Of a DNA stretch of 64,000 bases, positions 7,502 through 14,304 are shown piece after piece. Within the stretch, counting starts at the first letter, position 1. Each line of letters opens with the position of its first letter. The stretch is from an uncultured Prevotellaceae bacterium (GTDB lineage Bacteria; Bacteroidota; Bacteroidia; Bacteroidales; Bacteroidaceae), in assembly GCA_900314755.1 (NCBI GenBank), contig OMWH01000014.1, positions 1 to 64,000 of the forward strand. Reading direction: 5' to 3'. Position numbers and translations under genes: made by a program. The notes under the pieces were generated by a model that did no database searches, was not told the origin of the DNA, and saw only the letters and a program-made list of their open reading frames with translations.

Positions 7502-7531
7502 CGAAGTTACTAAAAAAAGTGGAATCCCAAA
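7502..7531 (-). promoter_or_regulatory. Promoter of the LytTR regulator gene
   Basis: On the minus strand TTTG (7531-7528), 18 nt with a T-run, TAACTTCG (7509-7502). The first ATG is 4 nt downstream, the second 13 nt. Confidence 0.7.
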
Positions 7532-7562
7532 AGTATTCATCCATAATTATTGTAACGCCTGC

Positions 7563-7592
7563 CGAGTTCGTCACTCACAGAGGGCAGTTCGT
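7563..7592. promoter_or_regulatory. Putative LytTR operator: two direct repeats
   Basis: CGAGTTCGT (7563-7571) and GCAGTTCGT (7584-7592) are 9-bp direct repeats separated by 12 bp, with identity extending through TCA (AGTTCGTCA at 7565 and 7586). This is the spacing known for LytTR-family regulators, whose site is two 9-bp half sites ([TA][AC][CA]GTTN[AG][TG]) one helical repeat pair apart; the half sites fit at 7 and 8 of 9 positions. It lies about 70 bp upstream of the likely transcription start of the 7677 gene and also upstream of the regulator's own promoter. Confidence 0.6.
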
Positions 7593-7635
7593 CAAAAACC
7601 ACTTAACATGGAAGGGCTTTGTGTTATCTTTTCCC

Positions 7636-7643
7636 TATATTTG
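7636..7643 (+). promoter_or_regulatory. -7 element of the secreted-protein operon
   Basis: TATATTTG, 33 bp before ATG 7677. No TTTG is seen at the correct -33 distance (one lies only 14 nt upstream), which fits a promoter that depends on an activator. Confidence 0.55.
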
Positions 7644-7676
7644 CGATAGTTTAAGATTGTCTCATTAAAAAAAATA

Positions 7677-9683
7677 ATGCGTATGAAAAAGAAACTACTC
7701 ATGCTCCTCGGAGTCATATTGGTAAACAGTGCATTGTGGGCTGTGGCACCAAGTTCTTATGTGCAGTTCAGCATCAACGGGAACAGAAAGGTCCCTGGTT
7801 TTAGCCAATTCTCCAGTTCTGTGCCAGCACCTTACAACTTGGGCGTGGTTTATCGGAGTCCTGACAAAGACAAACCGAATCTTGGCATAACGGGCTATCA
7901 GGTTGTCATCAGCACGGACCGTGAAGGGTTCGAATATGAGGACAGCCATTATATGCAGGTCTATATCGGTGTTTACGACAGCAACATTTCCAACTCAGAG
8001 GCATACTTCGACACAGCAAAGGAAGGATTGTTCATTAAGCCTGTAAACAGTAGCGCACCGGTGCCATTCGGTCACCAGTTGACGGGCAACAAAGGCAGTT
8101 ACGAGCCTATGAATGAGGTGATGAGTGCCAGCGAGTTTACCTGGAGCGACGGTATGGTTGACAACTTCGTGTTGCCTTCTCCACTGGTGTATGATGCAGT
8201 GTCCAACACCTATAAACAAGGTGAGTATCAGAAAGGACACTCCTATGTCATAGCCATCCACTTTACGGAAATAGCACATATGAGTATTGGCGGTACCAAC
8301 TCATGGCATTATCCGCAAAACTCTGGTGGTGAGTACTCCTCGTTCTATTGGAGTGAAGACTTCTCCAAAGAATGTCTGCTGGCAGGTTTCACATACGCTG
8401 CTGATGAGGCAACGTCCTCTGCTATAGTCAGTATGTCAGTCAACGGTGAGCAAACGAATTACAATTTGCTTGGTGAGAACCAAGACCCCATCGATTTGGG
8501 TACGATTTACTCGAAAGAGGTAACCCTGGCATCTGACCAGACCAAGATGATGCTCCCCGACTTGAGCTTCGACCTTTTCGTTGTTGAGTCTGCTGTGCCC
8601 GTCACTTATTCCGAGGCAGCACATGTATATGGTGCATCCATGACGTTTACTACCCTCAAGAAGAGCGTTGCCGACGAGCACATCATTGGAGGCTACGAAG
8701 TGGACAACAGAGACTATAAGACGGGAAACTTCGGTACGATTAACTCTGATTTGGTTCCTGCCATTCTTTGCGGTTCCGCAGACGGATTGGTCCCGCTTAG
8801 TGAAAACTGGGCATACGAGGCTTATCCATTAGATGTGTGGGGGAACTGGACATATTCCGGCACCCATCCCGTCAATGTCGGTTGGGGCTATGACACGGCG
8901 AGCAATGGGAACTTTCAGGACGGTGAGACCTATACCGTTGCTTTCTATTTTACCGAATATAACGTCAATCTGGAGCCAGCCTATATTCACCGCAACGGTG
9001 GCAAATACTATAAGTTCAATTTCACCTACTCTTCAAAGACCAAAGAAGAAGCAGAACAAAAGCCCGCTGACACGGAAGTGACAATCATTCCTGGAACAGG
9101 AGCGACTCCAGGGACTGCGACAACTACGGACACTGGTGTGACAGTGGCGATTGGTAACGAGGATGTTGTCAATAGTGACGGTAGTGTGACATTTACGTCA
9201 ACGATTACTGCTGATGCTGTAAAGACACTGATGGAATCAACAACTCCTGGCTCTGCCACTTTCCTGAGCACGTTTAAAGGTATCTACCTGATGGTGGCAG
9301 AAGGTAAAGGACATGTGGATGTCCAGTTGGAAACGGCAGGGGACATAGAGATGACAGCGATGTGCGGAACAGAGACTTTGGATACTTATAGTTCCGCAAG
9401 CAAGGGTGTGGTCAGCATAAATTACAATGTTGACAGCGACCAGTGGATACTATTGTTCCCAACAGAGAAAACTGCTTCGGCAAGAGGAAATCGTGTTCCT
9501 GGCGACAATACTCTGCGTATCTACGACTTGAAGGTTGTTCCAGTGGTTACAGGTATCCATGTGATCAATGCTGGTGGCAACAAAGAGAATGTATACTATG
9601 ACCTTCATGGTCGTAAGGTAGTAGGTAATCCTACTGTTAAGGGCATCTACATCAACGGAAGAAAGAAAGTTCTTAAAAAATAA
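7677..9683 (+). CDS. Secreted modular protein with C-terminal sorting-like tail
   Basis: 668 aa; start 7677 (MRMKKK) or 7683 (MKKK). Signal peptide KKLLMLLGVILVNSALWA. No enzyme family is recognised. The N-terminal ~450 residues contain two related ~200-aa modules: each has a LGxxYxxx strand, a GYxV strand and an FYFTE/IHFTE segment (VIAIHFTEIAHMSIGG, TVAFYFTEYNVNLEPAY). A Pro/Thr-rich linker (about 455-490) leads to a beta-rich domain and a final tail YYDLHGRKV, GIYINGRKKVLKK. That tail is the type found at the end of many Prevotella exported proteins and resembles the last strands of type IX secretion sorting domains. It is followed 4 nt later by the LRR protein gene. An adhesin or glycan-binding surface protein is plausible but not shown. 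Confidence 0.75.
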   Translation: MRMKKKLLMLLGVILVNSALWAVAPSSYVQFSINGNRKVPGFSQFSSSVPAPYNLGVVYRSPDKDKPNLGITGYQVVISTDREGFEYEDSHYMQVYIGVYDSNISNSEAYFDTAKEGLFIKPVNSSAPVPFGHQLTGNKGSYEPMNEVMSASEFTWSDGMVDNFVLPSPLVYDAVSNTYKQGEYQKGHSYVIAIHFTEIAHMSIGGTNSWHYPQNSGGEYSSFYWSEDFSKECLLAGFTYAADEATSSAIVSMSVNGEQTNYNLLGENQDPIDLGTIYSKEVTLASDQTKMMLPDLSFDLFVVESAVPVTYSEAAHVYGASMTFTTLKKSVADEHIIGGYEVDNRDYKTGNFGTINSDLVPAILCGSADGLVPLSENWAYEAYPLDVWGNWTYSGTHPVNVGWGYDTASNGNFQDGETYTVAFYFTEYNVNLEPAYIHRNGGKYYKFNFTYSSKTKEEAEQKPADTEVTIIPGTGATPGTATTTDTGVTVAIGNEDVVNSDGSVTFTSTITADAVKTLMESTTPGSATFLSTFKGIYLMVAEGKGHVDVQLETAGDIEMTAMCGTETLDTYSSASKGVVSINYNVDSDQWILLFPTEKTASARGNRVPGDNTLRIYDLKVVPVVTGIHVINAGGNKENVYYDLHGRKVVGNPTVKGIYINGRKKVLKK

Positions 9684-9687
9684 TCAT

Positions 9688-12600
9688 ATGAAAAAGAATA
9701 ACCTATTTATAAAAAGGTCACTGTCCTGCCTGTTCGCATTCATTATGATAGTCGTAGGTGTAAAAGCACAGGACATGACCAGTACTCCGCTGACCTTGGA
9801 GGCGGTGGAGGCAGGAACGATCAATATCGTCAACCCAAACTTGCTGACGATTGAGTATAATAAGAATGGTGGAGGATGGACTGCCGCCTCAAACAACCCT
9901 ATCAGTATTGGAGTCGCGGCTGGCGACCAAGTACAGTTAAGAGGCGACAACCAAGCTTATTGCTTGATGACGGAATTTGGAGAAAAACCCACGCAGATTA
10001 CCGCCACCAACGACATTTACGTTTATGGCAACGTGATGAGCTTGATTAGTAGCATAGGCTTTGCCACGCTCACCACCCTGCCTGTGGTGGGTGGTAGCGG
10101 ACCGTATGACTCCGACAATACTTTCGCTTATCTTTTCACCACCTCGGGTGAATACTTAGACCCTGTTATTAATACCACCATCCGCAACCATCCCACCAAG
10201 GACATCGTACTCCCTGCCTTGAACGTTACACGTTGTGGATATATGTATATGTTTGCACGCTGCCAGAACCTTACCCGTGCCCCCGAACTGCCTGCCACTG
10301 AACTGGGATGGGGCTGTTACCACCAGATGTTCTGCAGCACCGCCATCGAGCGGGCACCAGTGTTGGCTGCCGCTACTGTTCCTCATGAAGGCTACAGTTC
10401 GATGTTCGACCAATGTGCCAACCTGAACTACGTGAAGTGTCTGGCAACCGACATCTCAGCCCAGGGGAGTACTGGCTTCTGGCTTAACGGTGTGGCTGTC
10501 ACAGGCACCTTCGTCAAGGCCGATGGCATGGATGACTGGACGGTAGGTCCGCAGGATGAATGGGGTAGCATCCATGGCATCCCCGCAGGTTGGACAGTGA
10601 AGAACGCCAGCGAGGAGGTCGCCTCTATGAACGAGACTCCGCTGACTATAGAAGCCACGGAAGATGCCACTACCGTGACCATCACCAACCCGCTGGCACT
10701 GACCATCGAATACAGCACTGACGGCGGCACGTCGTGGACTTCCGCCAATAATGCCACCATCACCATCAGTGGCATCAATTCAGGAAAGACCGTGCTGCTG
10801 AGGGGTGACAATGCTGCCTACTCGTCTGACGGCACAGCTGCTAATAGCATGGGTATTACGGCCGACAAGGACTATTATCTGTATGGAAACATGATGAGCC
10901 TTGTCAGCAGCACTGGCTTTGCCACGCTCACCACGCTGACGGGCAACTATGCCTTTGCTCGCCTGTTCAGGAACAACAGCCATTTGAAGAGTCACGCCAC
11001 CAAAGACCTGGTGCTGCCTGCCACCACGCTGTCTCCTAACTGCTATCGCTACACCTTCCAGAACTGTTATGGATTGACAAAGGCTCCTGAATTACCCGCC
11101 ACGACCATGACGGAGGGATGCTACTTTGCGACGTTTATTGGCTGTACGAGCCTAACCACGCCTCCCGAACTGCCGTCGACAGCGCTGGCAGCAGGCTGCT
11201 ATACGGGTATGTTTGCCAACAGCGGACTGGTCACGCCCCCTGTGTTGCCCGCTACCGAGCTGACCGATCGTTGCTATTATCAGATGTTTTATGGCTGTAC
11301 CGCCCTGACCACGGCACCTGCCTTGCCCGCATTGACGGTACCTCGGAGCGGTTATAACCAGATGTTCTACAATTGCAGCAGTCTGACAGAGACTCCAGCG
11401 TTGCCTGCCACCACCATCTATGGCTACTCCTACAACATGATGTTCCGTGGCTGCACGGGACTGACTGCCTCGCCGGCACTGCCCGTCACAACGATGATTG
11501 ACGAGGACGGCATGCAGGGAATGTTCTACGACTGCACTAATCTGGTTACGGCTGGCGACCTTGCCGTTACTACCTTAGGGTCATCATACAGCTGTTCATG
11601 GATGTTCCACGGTTGCACGAGTCTGACCAAGGCTCCCAAACTGCCTGCCACCACGCTGACCTCGTATTGCTACAATCGCATGTTCGACGAATGCACGTCG
11701 CTGGTCACGGCTCCAGAACTGCCTGCTACCAATCTTGCCGAGCTTTGCTATAATGATATGTTCTGGAACTGCACGGCTCTGAAGAACGCCCCCGTGTTGC
11801 CTGCTACCAAACTGGTACCTTATTGCTACACTATGATGTTCTTTGGGTGCAGCTCGCTGGAGAAGGCTCCTGATTTGATTGCTCCTACATTGGAAGGCAA
11901 CTGCTATGAGCATATGTTCATGAACTGCATTTCGTTGAACTATGTGAAGTGTCTCGCTACAGACCTGGGTGATGAGACGGCAACAGATGGTTGGATGACA
12001 AATGTTCCTGCTACGGGTACTTTTGTGAAAGCACCAGGTGTTGATTGGAGTGTAAAGGGTACTACTGAGGGGACAGACTTTGATGATCCTTCAAAGCCTT
12101 GTACGTTCGTACACGGCATCCCTGCAGGTTGGACGGTTGAGACATCCCCGATTGTCTATGCTCATCTCAACAGTGACGGTGAGGGCAACTACTGGGCTAC
12201 CTTCTACAACGAGTCTGCCGGTTTTACGGCTGATGCCACCACTTCTGTCTATACGGCAAAGGTAAGTAGCGGTAAGGAGAAGGTGGAGTTGACAGCGGTT
12301 GATGACAAGACCATCCCAGCGGGTAATGCTGTGGTGCTGAAGTCCTCTGCAGCTACTGCTACCCTGACATACGATGTCGCCGCTACAGGAACGCTTGCCG
12401 ACAATGAGTTGTTGGCTTCCGCTACCGACATCACCACACCTTCCAATACCTATATGCTGACTAAAGGAACGAGTGGGGTGGGCTTCTACCACTGGACGGG
12501 TACGGATATTCCCGCTAATCGCGGCTACCTCGTCATCAGTGGTGCTGGAGCCAGAGAGTTCGTACCCATTGACGGCATGGCGACAGGTATCAGTGAGATG

Positions 12601-12714
12601 TCAGATGTAAGAAGGAAAACGGATGATGCGTATTACGACCTGCAGGGTCGCCGTGTGCTGTATCCCACCAAGGGCATCTATGTGAAGAATGGTAAAAAGA
12701 TAATTTTTAAGTAA
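9688..12714 (+). CDS. Large secreted repeat protein (BspA/DUF285-like 26-residue leucine-rich repeats)
   Basis: 1008 aa with a signal peptide (LFAFIMIVVGVKAQ). Two unequal halves each begin with a related ~70-aa beta domain (PLTLEAVEAGTINIVNP and PLTIEATEDATTVTITNP, each ending near LLRGDN or QLRGDN). They continue with about 3 and 12 copies of a 26-residue repeat whose core is CYxxMFxxCTSL followed by xxAPxLPATxL. Each repeat block ends NYVKCLATD and HGIPAGWTV. The C-terminal ~200 residues form a beta domain (WATFYNESAGFTAD) and a tail YYDLQGRRV, GIYVKNGKKIIFK like that of the preceding protein. The repeats resemble cell-surface LRR proteins of host-associated bacteria. Proposed role: surface adhesion. 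It lies 4 nt after the upstream gene and 10 nt before the microprotein, so a three-gene operon is likely. Confidence 0.8.
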   Translation: MKKNNLFIKRSLSCLFAFIMIVVGVKAQDMTSTPLTLEAVEAGTINIVNPNLLTIEYNKNGGGWTAASNNPISIGVAAGDQVQLRGDNQAYCLMTEFGEKPTQITATNDIYVYGNVMSLISSIGFATLTTLPVVGGSGPYDSDNTFAYLFTTSGEYLDPVINTTIRNHPTKDIVLPALNVTRCGYMYMFARCQNLTRAPELPATELGWGCYHQMFCSTAIERAPVLAAATVPHEGYSSMFDQCANLNYVKCLATDISAQGSTGFWLNGVAVTGTFVKADGMDDWTVGPQDEWGSIHGIPAGWTVKNASEEVASMNETPLTIEATEDATTVTITNPLALTIEYSTDGGTSWTSANNATITISGINSGKTVLLRGDNAAYSSDGTAANSMGITADKDYYLYGNMMSLVSSTGFATLTTLTGNYAFARLFRNNSHLKSHATKDLVLPATTLSPNCYRYTFQNCYGLTKAPELPATTMTEGCYFATFIGCTSLTTPPELPSTALAAGCYTGMFANSGLVTPPVLPATELTDRCYYQMFYGCTALTTAPALPALTVPRSGYNQMFYNCSSLTETPALPATTIYGYSYNMMFRGCTGLTASPALPVTTMIDEDGMQGMFYDCTNLVTAGDLAVTTLGSSYSCSWMFHGCTSLTKAPKLPATTLTSYCYNRMFDECTSLVTAPELPATNLAELCYNDMFWNCTALKNAPVLPATKLVPYCYTMMFFGCSSLEKAPDLIAPTLEGNCYEHMFMNCISLNYVKCLATDLGDETATDGWMTNVPATGTFVKAPGVDWSVKGTTEGTDFDDPSKPCTFVHGIPAGWTVETSPIVYAHLNSDGEGNYWATFYNESAGFTADATTSVYTAKVSSGKEKVELTAVDDKTIPAGNAVVLKSSAATATLTYDVAATGTLADNELLASATDITTPSNTYMLTKGTSGVGFYHWTGTDIPANRGYLVISGAGAREFVPIDGMATGISEMSDVRRKTDDAYYDLQGRRVLYPTKGIYVKNGKKIIFK

Positions 12715-12719
12715 GGAGG
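12713..12719 (+). promoter_or_regulatory. Strong Shine-Dalgarno sequence of the microprotein
   Basis: AAGGAGG, a perfect anti-SD complement, overlaps the stop of the previous gene and lies 5 nt from ATG 12725 and 8 nt from ATG 12728. Such sites are rare in Bacteroidetes and support real translation of the small frame. Confidence 0.75.
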
Positions 12720-12724
12720 AACGT

Positions 12725-12889
12725 ATGATGAATATAAGAATAGATGATAAAGACAGACGACCCTATGAGTCGCCCATGATGAATACCTACCAACTGCAAG
12801 GTGGCAAGCCCCTGTTAGATGGTTCTGGTGACCCTCTGAAGATGGTTTTAGAAGAAGAATGGCCGGGTGACCAGCCACTGCCGTGGTAG
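12725..12889 (+). CDS. 54-codon acidic microprotein in the surface operon
   Basis: The frame MMNIRIDDKDRRPYESP...PGDQPLPW is 54 residues if ATG 12725 is used, 53 from ATG 12728. It has no signal peptide or membrane helix. The N-terminal third is charged with a YESP motif, the middle is Gly-rich (LQGGKPLLDGSGDP), and the C terminus is acidic and Trp/Pro-rich (EEEWPGDQPLPW). Small proteins with a Tyr-x-x-Pro motif and an acidic Gly/Pro tail are common and uncharacterised in Prevotella; this resembles them. A perfect Shine-Dalgarno sequence and a 10-nt gap from the large LRR gene argue for co-expression. Roles such as precursor peptide, export partner or cognate small antigen are possible; none is shown. 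Confidence 0.65.
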   Translation: MMNIRIDDKDRRPYESPMMNTYQLQGGKPLLDGSGDPLKMVLEEEWPGDQPLPW

Positions 12890-12915
12890 TGATACCCTAT
12901 GCTGTCAGCACGTTA

Positions 12916-12946
12916 GGATGGCACTTACGGTTCGTAGGTGCCATCC
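12916..12946. terminator. Hairpin after the surface operon
   Basis: GGATGGCAC and GTGCCATCC form a perfect 9-bp stem, extendable to 14 bp through TTACG/CGTAG with a GTT loop. There is no T-run, so it may stabilise or factor-dependently end the operon mRNA. Confidence 0.55.
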
Positions 12947-12957
12947 TTCGCAGTTGA

Positions 12958-12991
12958 AAGTGCCGTTGTAATCGATGTGAAGTGCCGTTGT
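12958..12991. repeat. Short direct repeat
   Basis: AAGTGCCGTTGT occurs at 12958-12969 and 12980-12991, a 22-bp period similar to that of the tandem array just downstream. Together with the hairpin and the array, this accounts for most of the gene-free stretch 12890-13107. Confidence 0.6.
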
Positions 12992-13031
12992 TCGCAGTTG
13001 TCAGGAGCATCCTAATCGTCTGTCGACTCCA

Positions 13032-13099
13032 GTCGACATGGTTGCTGACTCCAGTCGACATGGTTGCTGACTCTAAGTCGACATGGTTGCTGACTCTAA
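13032..13099. repeat. Three-copy 22-23 bp tandem repeat
   Basis: Units 13032-13053, 13054-13076 and 13077-13099 each begin GTCGACATGGTTGCTGACTC and differ only in CCA versus TAA endings. A partial unit (GTCGACTCCA) precedes the array. It lies directly beyond the stop codon of the GH5 gene and between convergent genes, where it may be a neutral repeat or a 3' end element. Confidence 0.85.
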
Positions 13100-13107
13100 G
13101 TCAGCAA

Positions 13108-14259
13108 TTATTTCTCCAGTCCTTTGCTGTTCATCAGCAGGTCAACGAGGGGCTTGTCCTTGAAGGTATGCTTCTGCTGGTCCCAGAAACCGAAGTCGGC
13201 ATCGTAGCACCAGGTGGTCCATGCGATATTGAACTCGTCGAAAACGGTGAGCATGTCCTTCGTCCACTTATAGGCAAGTTCACGGTCTACAGGCTCATAG
13301 ACTCCCCACTCGCCACAGAAGAGTTGCAGGTCATATTTCTTTGCCGCAGCGATGGCATCTTTGAAATCGGCACGGATATGGTCGATATTCCATTCTTCCT
13401 TGGTGTATGGCTCCAATTGCGACTTGATGGAGTCAGGGGCAGCGTCATAGTCTTCCTTCGACACTAGGACACCAGGGTAGTTCACCTTGCCAGTGTATTT
13501 TGCCAGTGGTGTCCACCATGCGCCGTAGTGTGTCAGCAGCATGGGGTTATAGTAATGGAAGGACAGTACAATGTTCTTGTCGCCTTCTGGTACTTTCAGG
13601 AACTTCATGGTCTGATAGCCCTGCCAGAGGTTGGAACCGATGACGAGGGTGCGCTGTGGTTCCCGCTCACGAAGTGCCTTGTGTACCTTGGCAATCAGTT
13701 GGTTCCATTGCTCATGGTCTTCTGCCACGGGCTCGTTCATGAACTCATAGGCGACGGAGTCGGTGCTGTAACCCTTCAGTTCGTCCGACAGCTGATACCA
13801 CATATTGATGAGGTCATGTTGTGCTTTCTCCGACGTAAACAAAGTATTGGCGTTAGCACCCTCCTCATTGACGGCATTGAAGTAATGCGAGCGGATGATG
13901 TGAAGGTCGACGATGGCACGCAGATGGTGCTTGCCGCACTGGTCGAGGGCGAAGGTCAACAGTTTCCATGCCTCAGGGAGTTTGTTGCCCTGCTCGTCCC
14001 AGAACTGTACCTCGTCGATGGGGATGCGTACGAAATCGAATCCTAAGGAGTCCAGACGTGCGAAGTCGTCCTCCTGGATGTGTTTCTCACGAGCCTCCCC
14101 TCGGTCCTCATTGTTTTGGGAAAGCCAGTGGCTCAGGTTTGTGCCGCGTTTGATGCGGAAGTTATTCACTCCGTCGTTCGTCTCACTCTTGGTGGCGCAG
14201 GAGGCAAGAACCAACGCCATCATGACCATGATGGTCAAAGGAAATAAAATCTTCTTCAT
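13108..14259 (-). CDS. Glycoside hydrolase family 5 lipoprotein (endoglucanase/mannanase type)
   Basis: 383 aa. The N terminus has a lipoprotein signal (MALVLASCATK, lipobox Cys near residue 21), so the enzyme is membrane-anchored, possibly surface exposed. GH5 hallmarks in order are RGTNLSHWL, GFDFVRIPID, AIVDLHIIRSHYFN, YEFMNEPVAED with the acid/base Glu near residue 177, SFHYYNPMLLTHYGAWW, and LFCGEWGVYEP with the nucleophile Glu near residue 318. It should cleave a beta-1,4-linked plant or host polysaccharide such as cellulose, xyloglucan or mannan; the subfamily cannot be told by eye. It has its own promoter (14286-14293) and no SusC/SusD genes nearby, so it is not in a classical polysaccharide utilisation locus here. 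Confidence 0.88.
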   Translation of the reverse strand: MKKILFPLTIMVMMALVLASCATKSETNDGVNNFRIKRGTNLSHWLSQNNEDRGEAREKHIQEDDFARLDSLGFDFVRIPIDEVQFWDEQGNKLPEAWKLLTFALDQCGKHHLRAIVDLHIIRSHYFNAVNEEGANANTLFTSEKAQHDLINMWYQLSDELKGYSTDSVAYEFMNEPVAEDHEQWNQLIAKVHKALREREPQRTLVIGSNLWQGYQTMKFLKVPEGDKNIVLSFHYYNPMLLTHYGAWWTPLAKYTGKVNYPGVLVSKEDYDAAPDSIKSQLEPYTKEEWNIDHIRADFKDAIAAAKKYDLQLFCGEWGVYEPVDRELAYKWTKDMLTVFDEFNIAWTTWCYDADFGFWDQQKHTFKDKPLVDLLMNSKGLEK

Positions 14260-14285
14260 AAAATTATAGTTTATAGGTTTGCGTG

Positions 14286-14293
14286 CAAAGGTA
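14286..14293 (-). promoter_or_regulatory. -7 element of the GH5 gene
   Basis: TACCTTTG on the minus strand, 26 bp before the start codon. It separates GH5 transcription from the upstream MFS gene. Confidence 0.6.
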
Positions 14294-14304
14294 ATCTATT
14301 TATT

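Noticed and set aside
6931-7668. 245-codon open frame on the plus strand
   Set aside because: It is antisense to the propeller-LytTR gene, crosses its promoter and the operator, and shows no family motifs.
13032-13099. CRISPR array
   Set aside because: The units are adjacent with no unique spacers and no cas genes are near; it is a plain tandem repeat.
12890-13107. tRNA or other known RNA gene in the gene-free stretch
   Set aside because: There is no cloverleaf, T-arm consensus or known RNA motif; only a hairpin and repeats.
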